Shown piece by piece: positions 21,138 through 21,881 of a stretch of DNA of 21,881 nt (the stretch's first letter is position 1; the number at the start of each line of letters is the position of its first letter). Below the pieces are notes generated by a model. That model was not told the DNA's origin and ran no database searches. It was given only the letters and a program-made list of their open reading frames with translations. The DNA is from Chthoniobacterales bacterium (GTDB lineage: Bacteria > Verrucomicrobiota > Verrucomicrobiia > Chthoniobacterales > UBA10450). The translations under genes and the position numbers were made by a program. The stretch is taken from positions 1-21,881 of the forward strand of contig JAICXG010000014.1 of NCBI GenBank assembly GCA_025980625.1. The letters run 5' to 3'.

Positions 21138-21881
21138 TTCCCGATGCAGAAGGTAGCGAAGAGCGCGTCGAGGATCTGCTCCATATCGGCATGACCAACC
21201 ACCTCGCCCACCGCCTGCAACGCGCCACGCAGATCGACCGCCACCAATTCGGGCGGCAGGTTCTCGCGCACCGCCCGCCCTGCGTCATCGCAGGCGGCAA
21301 GCGCGCGGCGGAGACAATCGCGGTGTCGTGCATTGATCGCCGTCGCGCTCGGGACATCCCAGCGTTGCGCACTCACCTTCGCCAGGATTGTTTCCTCCAA
21401 TCCTTCCAATCCGTTCTCATGAGTGCAGGAAATCCGAAGCGCGTCGCACCCCTTCCAATCAGAATGCTCGGGCAGATCGCGCTTGTTCAAGAGCAGGACT
21501 TCCCGATCATCCTTCGCTCGCGTCTGAAAGTGCGGCGGCTTTGGCGCGTTCGCATCGACGATGTGGAGGAGCAGATCGGCATTCGCGAGCGAACGCTCGC
21601 TCCGCGCGATGCCTTCGCTCTCGATCGCATCGGTGGCGACAGCGCGCAGCCCAGCGGTGTCCGTGAGACGCAGTGCGATCCCGCGCATTTTGATCGCTTC
21701 TTCGATTGTGTCGCGCGTCGTCCCTGGCGTCTCACTCACGATCGCGCGCGGGAAACCCAACAGTCGGTTCAGCAGACTTGATTTCCCGGCATTCGTCGCG
21801 CCGTAGATGACGACCCGTAGGCCTTCGCGAAAAATTCGCCCCTGTTCGGCGGTCGCGAGCAGTGCTTGGATTTCTGCGCGG
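21134..21881 (-). CDS. mnmE: tRNA modification GTPase MnmE, N-terminus cut by the window edge
   Basis: About 248 C-terminal residues are present; the tetrahydrofolate-binding N-terminal domain lies beyond the right edge. MnmE with MnmG adds the 5-carboxymethylaminomethyl group to U34 of certain tRNAs. The inserted G domain has G1 GATNAGKSSLLN, G2 TPGTTRDTIEE, G3 DTAGL, G4 NKRD and a SCTHENG G5 region. The Pro common in G1 (GxPNxGKS) is Thr here. The protein ends in ATFCIGK, the conserved C-terminal CIGK with the Cys characteristic of the family, directly followed by the stop that overlaps the pyrD start. Confidence 0.95.
   Translation of the reverse strand, partial: RAEIQALLATAEQGRIFREGLRVVIYGATNAGKSSLLNRLLGFPRAIVSETPGTTRDTIEEAIKMRGIALRLTDTAGLRAVATDAIESEGIARSERSLANADLLLHIVDANAPKPPHFQTRAKDDREVLLLNKRDLPEHSDWKGCDALRISCTHENGLEGLEETILAKVSAQRWDVPSATAINARHRDCLRRALAACDDAGRAVRENLPPELVAVDLRGALQAVGEVVGHADMEQILDALFATFCIGK

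Overview
The window (about 60% G+C by eye) looks like a chromosomal segment of a soil-type Verrucomicrobiota, most likely Chthoniobacterales-like. The best clues are a large secreted protein ending in two copies of a ~115-residue module (MIGGFIISG ... VRAIGPSL ... NDNW ... YTAI.KGADG) that I associate with this group, a pseudopilin of the kind abundant in Verrucomicrobiota and Planctomycetota, and housekeeping genes of ordinary bacterial type. The taxonomy is inference; no rRNA or tRNA gene is present.

Layout, left to right. 1-1061 (minus): a short secreted protein of unknown function followed by a pseudopilin cut by the left edge. 1246-1863 (minus): L,D-transpeptidase. 2007-2150: a small inverted-repeat (MITE-like) element. 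2182-2985 (minus): thyA. 3048-3592: a small signal-peptide ORF and the frameshifted remnant of a c-type cytochrome. 3689-6549 (minus): polyphosphate kinase ppk1, translationally coupled to a polyphosphate-glucokinase-like ROK kinase. 6778-8037 (plus): cardiolipin-synthase-type phospholipase D protein. 8124-9299 (minus): nagA. 9352-13058 (plus): a four-gene overlapping operon of a halogenase-like flavoprotein, an LpxL-type acyltransferase, a small membrane protein and a polysaccharide deacetylase, with a SAM methyltransferase (12979-13734, minus) overlapping its tail. 13813-14640 (minus): nitrilase-superfamily amidohydrolase. 14641-15219: no confident gene. 15220-17956 (minus): PIG-V-like membrane glycosyltransferase overlapping a UDP-galactopyranose-mutase-like flavoprotein. 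18038-20041 (minus): the Pro/Thr-repeat surface protein. 20112-21881 (minus): pyrD coupled to the 3' part of mnmE.

Functional links: ppk1 plus the ROK kinase suggest polyphosphate synthesis and its use to phosphorylate glucose. The 9.3-13.7 kb genes resemble tailoring and lipid steps of an envelope lipid or pigment pathway, without any visible ketosynthase. The ldt, cls, nagA, acyltransferase, deacetylase and glycosyltransferase genes all concern the cell envelope.

The most striking signal is not a gene. A short word, CCTAACG/CGTTAGG (core GCCTAACGA), occurs 29 times on both strands, inside and between genes. Base composition predicts about three. In genes it is written in all three frames with otherwise unusual codons (CTA, TTA, AGG). 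Four copies at or near gene ends share a longer form, CCTAACGA[G/C][T/A]AAA. None is seen between 16188 and 21122, the stretch with the glycosyltransferase and the surface protein. This pattern is like the DNA-uptake sequences of Neisseriaceae and Pasteurellaceae and would be a new one if confirmed genome-wide.
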